Positions 59,714 through 64,000 of a stretch of DNA of 64,000 bases are shown one piece after another. The DNA lies in NCBI GenBank assembly GCA_965153455.1, contig OZ234496.1:3348001-3412000 (forward strand). Direction: 5' to 3'. Each line of letters starts with the position of its first letter. Positions within the stretch are counted from its first letter, which is position 1. The position numbers and the translations under genes were made by a program. This DNA is from Sphagnum compactum. Taxonomy: Eukaryota > Bryophyta > Sphagnopsida > Sphagnales. The notes under the pieces were generated by a model. The model was given only the letters and a program-made list of their open reading frames with translations. It made no database searches and had not been told where the DNA came from.

Positions 59714-59935
59714 CAAAAAGATTCTCTCCCCCACCTCCGTTTTCTACTCTGGATTGTTTCTCTACATCCTCCACTCCTCAATTCAAGAGAGACAGACACA
59801 GACAGACACAGAGATCTCTCTGCAAAACAGAAAACGGAAACTCTTGAGATCTGCAAAACAAACAGTAGAAAGATTCTCCACAACTCTTCTGCTACTTACC
59901 GCATTTTCTCATCCTCTCTTTTGATTCTGCACAAC

Positions 59936-59941
59936 TATATA
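59936..59941 (-). promoter_or_regulatory. possible TATA box of the thioredoxin gene
   Basis: TATATA lies about 220 bp upstream of the start codon on the coding strand, in an otherwise CT/GA-rich leader-like stretch. Position fits a TATA box with a leader of roughly 190 bases, but this is only positional evidence. Confidence 0.3.
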
Positions 59942-61239
59942 CCCAACAGGATCAGAAGTTGTAGGACCCACAACAATTGTTTGCTGTACATAGATTGCTT
60001 GCCCACTCATTCTTCTTCTGATGACCCATTCCTTCACTTGCATGCATCCTCTCTAATCTTATCCTGCTGAATTCTTGGCGCCTCTGAAAGAAAGAAAAAG
60101 AAGCAAGAGAGGCAAACGAATCCATTTGCCGCCAATCTTCTTGTGTCCCTTCCCTTTTTCAATCAGGATTTGTTTGTGTGTGTCTCCCCCCCACATTTGC
60201 ACTTTTGCTAAGTAGTTTCACCACTTCACAGTTTCCTGTCAGGAGTTTTCCAGAGTGCAGCTATTGATGGATGGATCCAAAAGGGCAGCAAAAAACCTGC
60301 AAACATCAGCAGAAAGGAAGGTGACAGAACATTCAAATGAGGAAGGGAAAGAGGTGAAGGGAAAAACATATAGTATATACATTTGTGGAGTCAGAAGAGC
60401 AGAAGACAGAGAGAGAAGAAAACAGCTTGAAGGTTTGCTTGCTTTGCTTTCTGGCTATGATCAGAGGATATGCATGGGAGAGAGATGTGTCTGTGCATTT
60501 GTAGGATGCCTAGGGCATTTTTAGAGACAATTGGGAGAGAGTGAATTGGTGTGCAGCAGGAGGCATGGATATTGGTTTCTCTAAGAGTGAGACACCATCA
60601 TGTACTGTTGTACCCACACCTCCTAATCAGAAGGATTTTTCAGGTTGTAGACTTCTAGCTTTCTTCTTTAATGGTGGTGGTGGTGGTGTGTGTGTGTGTA
60701 TTCAGCAACATTAGAAGTTTGATAGTGTGTGGGTTTTTTTTCACAACATGACTGATGATGAACCAATGATGAACTAATGATATCCACATCACTAACACCA
60801 TTTTATATGATGATTCTCATATTGCAGAAATTCTCATATTCACTGCTCAGTGAAGGTGAAACAAGTGCTGAAACCACAAGCTCTCATTGACATCACAATC
60901 ACTGACTATCTGCTTTGTCACAAGATGCAAGTAGAAATCTATACAGATTCAACACATAGGGTACAATCTATACAGAATCAGTGATGCAGCAGCAGCAGCA
61001 GGCAAAAGCTTTTTGCCAGAAAAATCTTTACACAAGCTGTTGTAAAGCAACTATGTAAATAAAGACCAGAAAGGACATGCTAATAATTTCCTGTCTTTCT
61101 GTTGGGTCTTTTTGGATAGAGCTTATCAAAAACCTCAAGTTGATACAGTAATCTCTCAGCCAAAGGTCACTGGACGATCAGCGCTGCAAAGAAGGAGCCT
61201 CAGTAGGAAGGCAGGCACACTTGCACCTTTCCAGTTGAC

Positions 61240-61274
<35 letters not shown>

Positions 61275-61501
61275 GTGTCTTTTCCCACAAGCAACATGAA
61301 GCTCTATCTACAAAACTTTTTTGCCTCTGTTGAAGATGAGAAACCTGCAATGAGATGGAATTGAAGGCTGCTGCTGCCGAGTTGCGACAGGCTCTCTCAA
61401 GAAATTTTACCTTTATAGCAATTGACAGTGTGAAGGGTTTAGGGTTTAGACCACATCCAGCAATGTAAGATAGCTTCTTGCTTTGAGTAAGAGAGATGTT
61501 T
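59942..61501. other. spacer between thioredoxin promoter and the unknown gene
   Basis: Includes the upstream region of the thioredoxin gene and the 3' UTR of the minus-strand gene ending at 61502. It holds a (GT)n run at about 60676-60698, a (TA)n(TGTA)n run at about 61240-61276 and a telomere-like gggtttagggttta at 61436-61449. A frame at 60267-60524 is not supported as a gene. Confidence 0.45.
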
Positions 61502-63487
61502 TCATCTGGCAAGAAGTGCCTTGGGTGCTGCTGCTGATGATGATGATGACAAACAACCATACACCACCTCTCCTCTTCTGCTGCCTCCAACTCCTCTTCC
61601 ATTGTCACGATGATCCTTGGTAGACTGGAGACTCATCCAGCTTTTTGCACGAGTCAGTAATGATTTTCCTGCATCAACCCATCAATGCCAAAACCAAGCA
61701 TGCTGAGATCTTGTTGCTAAGACATTAGCTTTTTGAAGCCCAGTTTTCTTCAAAGAAATCTCAAAGGTAAAGAAGAAAGAATAAGGTTCTGAGTAGTAGA
61801 GTGCTTGTTGCTGACCTGAGGAGCTTCTACCGTTTTCTGCAGTCAAGGGTGGCTTATTACTCCTACTACTACTGCTCTTCTGTTGTTGGTTCCCAACAGA
61901 TGAGCTTCGCACTAAATTACTAATGTTGTGTTTATTCTCCTTGCCAACTCCTGATCCCATTCTCAGCAAGCCGGGTACTACTACCCCTCCTACTAGTGGA
62001 GGTAATTCCATCCCCTCCTCCACATCCCTTCTTCTCAAATCCATGCTGCTGCAAGTTGATTTAAGATCAGCAGCACTGTCTTTCACCTCAACCTTTTTCT
62101 CCTGCTGCTCCCTGGATCTTGTCAATATAATACCACTGTCAGCTTCTTCAAAGAGTTTGCTGTCATTCTTCAAGCTGATCCTCAAGTCGGTCACAGACTT
62201 GGAAGAGGACACAGCCACCACCGCTTTTGTGCCAACCTGAACATTTGCAGCTGTCACCACTGAACTGCTGCTCTTGATCACAGCCTCAGCTGCAATTCTC
62301 TTCCTCTCCGCTGCCTGGCGGGCAGGTGGTAAGGGAAGAAGAGGTGGTGGCACTGTCTTGGAGCTGCTCAGTTTCCTGTCTGCTGGATCCAGTAATGCTT
62401 GTGCAGATGGGATTGCTGTTGTTGTTGTTGCTGAGTTCATCAGCTTTCTGGGGGGAAGCTTAGTTATCAAAGCTGGGAGGGGCTTGGATGGAGTTCTTGT
62501 CTTGTGTCTTGTAATAGCTGCAGTTTTTGCAGTTTCTGGCTTTGCTTTGGAGGAGAACCGTTGAGGGAGCCATTTCTTTGTCTTCTTGCTTCTTGATGAT
62601 GACTCCTCCACCTTCTTCACAGCACTACTGAGGGGTAGTACTAAGGGTGGTGGTGACAAGGATACAGGATTTACTGAGTGACTGATGATCACCTCATTGT
62701 CACCAGTCTTGGACGAATACATGTCTGCTGCTGCCCTGCCTGGTTCTTCTTTGGTTGCTCGTTTCTTCACAACTGCAGTTCCCTCAGTGGTGGAAAGTTT
62801 GCAGAGACGAACTGTCCTCCCACCTATGCTGCTCAGCTCTGATGAACGCCTGAGTTTCACTTTCTTCTCCATGCTACGACGCACTGCCGCTCCATGACTG
62901 GGATAAGATCTGCGACATGATGATGCCAGAGCTGGAATGTGCTTGGGTGTTTGCGACTGGCTCACAAGTACGCCAGATCTTCTTCTTTCAGGTAGTAGTA
63001 CGGGAGAAGGAGCAATTTTGTGTGCCTCAAGAGATTGAAAGCTGCCTGCAACAGAACCTGATTTTGCACCCACAACTACCTTGAATAGGTGTGGTGGTTT
63101 TGCTACATTTCGTTTGTTGGCACTTGCAGTTTTCATGCTCAGCAGTGTCGCACTTGGAAGCAGAGTTTTGTCATTGCTCAAATCCACAAAGGCAGTTGTC
63201 ATCATCTCTGTTTTCTTCACTGTTTCTGGGGACTTTGCATCTGTGTCATTGCTATACCCATCAGATGCCATCAAGGATGGTAGTAGCAGTCTATGTGCTG
63301 TCTGGAAGGAGTCATCATCAAAGCTCTTCTGTAAGTTATCCTGGATAGAGCCACCAGCAAAAACCTTCTTTGCAATCTGCTTGGCAAACTGACTCGCCAT
63401 TGAAATCTCAGAGACAACCATATGCACTTGTTTGGCAGCTGTTGACCACTGGCTCCATGTAGCTGCTGCAGCAACAAAACTCCCCAT
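61502..63487 (-). CDS. basic Ser/Lys-rich protein of unknown function (2 exons, ~612 aa)
   Basis: I do not recognise a domain. Exons (minus): 63487-61816 (donor GTCAGC) and 61668-61502 (acceptor after ttgatgcag), phases matching, stop at 61504-61502. The protein has a short hydrophobic/amphipathic start (MGSFVAAAATWSQW, then ASQFAKQIAKKVF). Long disordered-looking Ser/Thr/Lys/Arg/Pro stretches follow, with basic clusters such as SRSKKTKKWLPQRFSSK and RRSMEKKVKLRRSS and Pro-rich PPPLLPLPP. There is no membrane span or catalytic motif. The high net positive charge would suit binding to microtubules, nucleic acid or membranes, but that is only inference. The very long uninterrupted first exon (557 codons) supports it being real. 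Without splicing, the frame would run 40 more codons into the intron and stop. Confidence 0.72.
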
Positions 63488-64000
63488 TACTGTACTACAT
63501 TCCTCAGGACTACTATACTTTGCCCCTAAACCACCCCCTAAACCCTAAACTCCATCTCTCTTGTATAGATCTCTATCTCTCTCAGTGAATGCTAGAGATT
63601 CAAGCTGCCGTCCTTTACAGAAGATGTAGAAATCTGCAATCTGCAACTGAGACAATAGTTTTTGACATGATTGACACTGAAAGGATTGTACCTGGAGATG
63701 GCTCTTCTTCTGCCTCAGCTTTTCTCAAGAGGTTCACTATCCTGCACACATACCAGCAGTGGGTGGTTTTCGATTATTGTTGGGTTTTGATTTCAGTTGG
63801 AGGCGAGAGAGTTTATGAGCTTTTTCCTTGTTGTTCAAACTGTTGTTCCTCTTGAGCTCGATTGTGTGTGCCTTTTTTTTTTTGTAAACACTTTTGTTGC
63901 AAAAATGGAACTTGACCAAAACCTACCTTTATTCTACAGAAGACAAATGGTAGTAAGCAAACAAGCATGGGGTTGGTTGCGAGAGGATAATGGATCCTCT
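63488..64000 (-). promoter_or_regulatory. upstream region of the unknown gene, with telo-box
   Basis: cccccctaaaccctaaac-like sequence (63534-63550) lies about 50 bp upstream of the ATG, where plant telo-boxes often sit in leaders of growth-related genes. The remainder shows no gene; the window ends here. Confidence 0.4.

Noticed and set aside
59493-59774. Acidic 93-residue minus-strand frame overlapping thioredoxin exon 1
   Set aside because: No ATG at its start and fully overlaps the thioredoxin transit-peptide frame; treated as a shadow.
60267-60524. Possible small gene upstream of thioredoxin
   Set aside because: Purine-rich frame without homology or splice support.
61156-61608. 150-residue minus-strand frame at the end of the unknown gene
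   Set aside because: It reads through the real second exon in another frame and into a TA microsatellite; the spliced frame ends at 61502.
61923-63392. Plus-strand frames antisense to the unknown gene
   Set aside because: Hydrophobic readings opposite a Ser/Lys-rich exon; no start context or motif.
1-64000. tRNA, rRNA or organelle DNA insertions
   Set aside because: No tRNA B-box/cloverleaf pattern, rRNA stretch or familiar plastid or mitochondrial gene was noticed, though a program such as tRNAscan-SE was not available.

Overview
This is nuclear DNA of a land plant. The evidence is GT-AG spliced multi-exon genes, plant-specific families (a full-size PDR/ABCG transporter, a DUF630/DUF632 protein, a chloroplast-type thioredoxin), Arabidopsis-type telomere-like TTTAGGG blocks in introns, leaders and spacers, and AT-rich spacers with decayed transposons. 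The clade cannot be fixed from sequence alone. Moderately compact genes with Ser/Gln/His-rich termini and many short tandem duplications would fit a bryophyte, lycophyte or fern at least as well as a flowering plant; this is inference.

Layout. 1-6780 is gene-poor spacer with short tandem duplications, a foldback and a MITE. 7854-17619 (+) is a 23-exon PDR-type ABC transporter. 17620-25400 is AT-rich spacer with a possible decayed coding block, a solo LTR with a 5-bp target duplication and a Helitron-like coding remnant. 25852-31148 (+) is a HAD-type 5'-nucleotidase domain gene of 12 or 13 exons. 32085-32690 is a 7-copy, ~97-bp minisatellite directly upstream of an intronless-CDS DNAJC8-like J-protein gene (33471-34217, +). 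34218-52600 is mostly spacer, with two Helitron-like 3' ends, a G-run block, a 59-bp minisatellite and a decayed PIF/Harbinger transposase (minus). 53298-57210 (+) is a DUF630/DUF632 (NRG2/REL2-like) gene. It converges on a two-exon thioredoxin x-like gene (59713-58411, minus), and the gap between them holds a five-copy minisatellite. 63487-61502 (minus) is a two-exon gene for a basic Ser/Lys-rich protein I do not recognise.

The genes do not form a pathway; they are ordinary, independently transcribed plant genes. The most striking pattern is that short tandem duplications repeatedly fall near intron 3' ends. ABCG intron 1 carries four copies of the exon-2 start, two of them with an intact extra AG acceptor. 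DUF632 intron 1 duplicates its acceptor. The nucleotidase duplicates an acceptor region before exon 6 and the start of exon 8. Duplications also lie in ABCG intron 21 and the thioredoxin intron. Exon boundaries below were read by eye from splice consensus, reading-frame continuity and remembered family sequence, not from transcripts.
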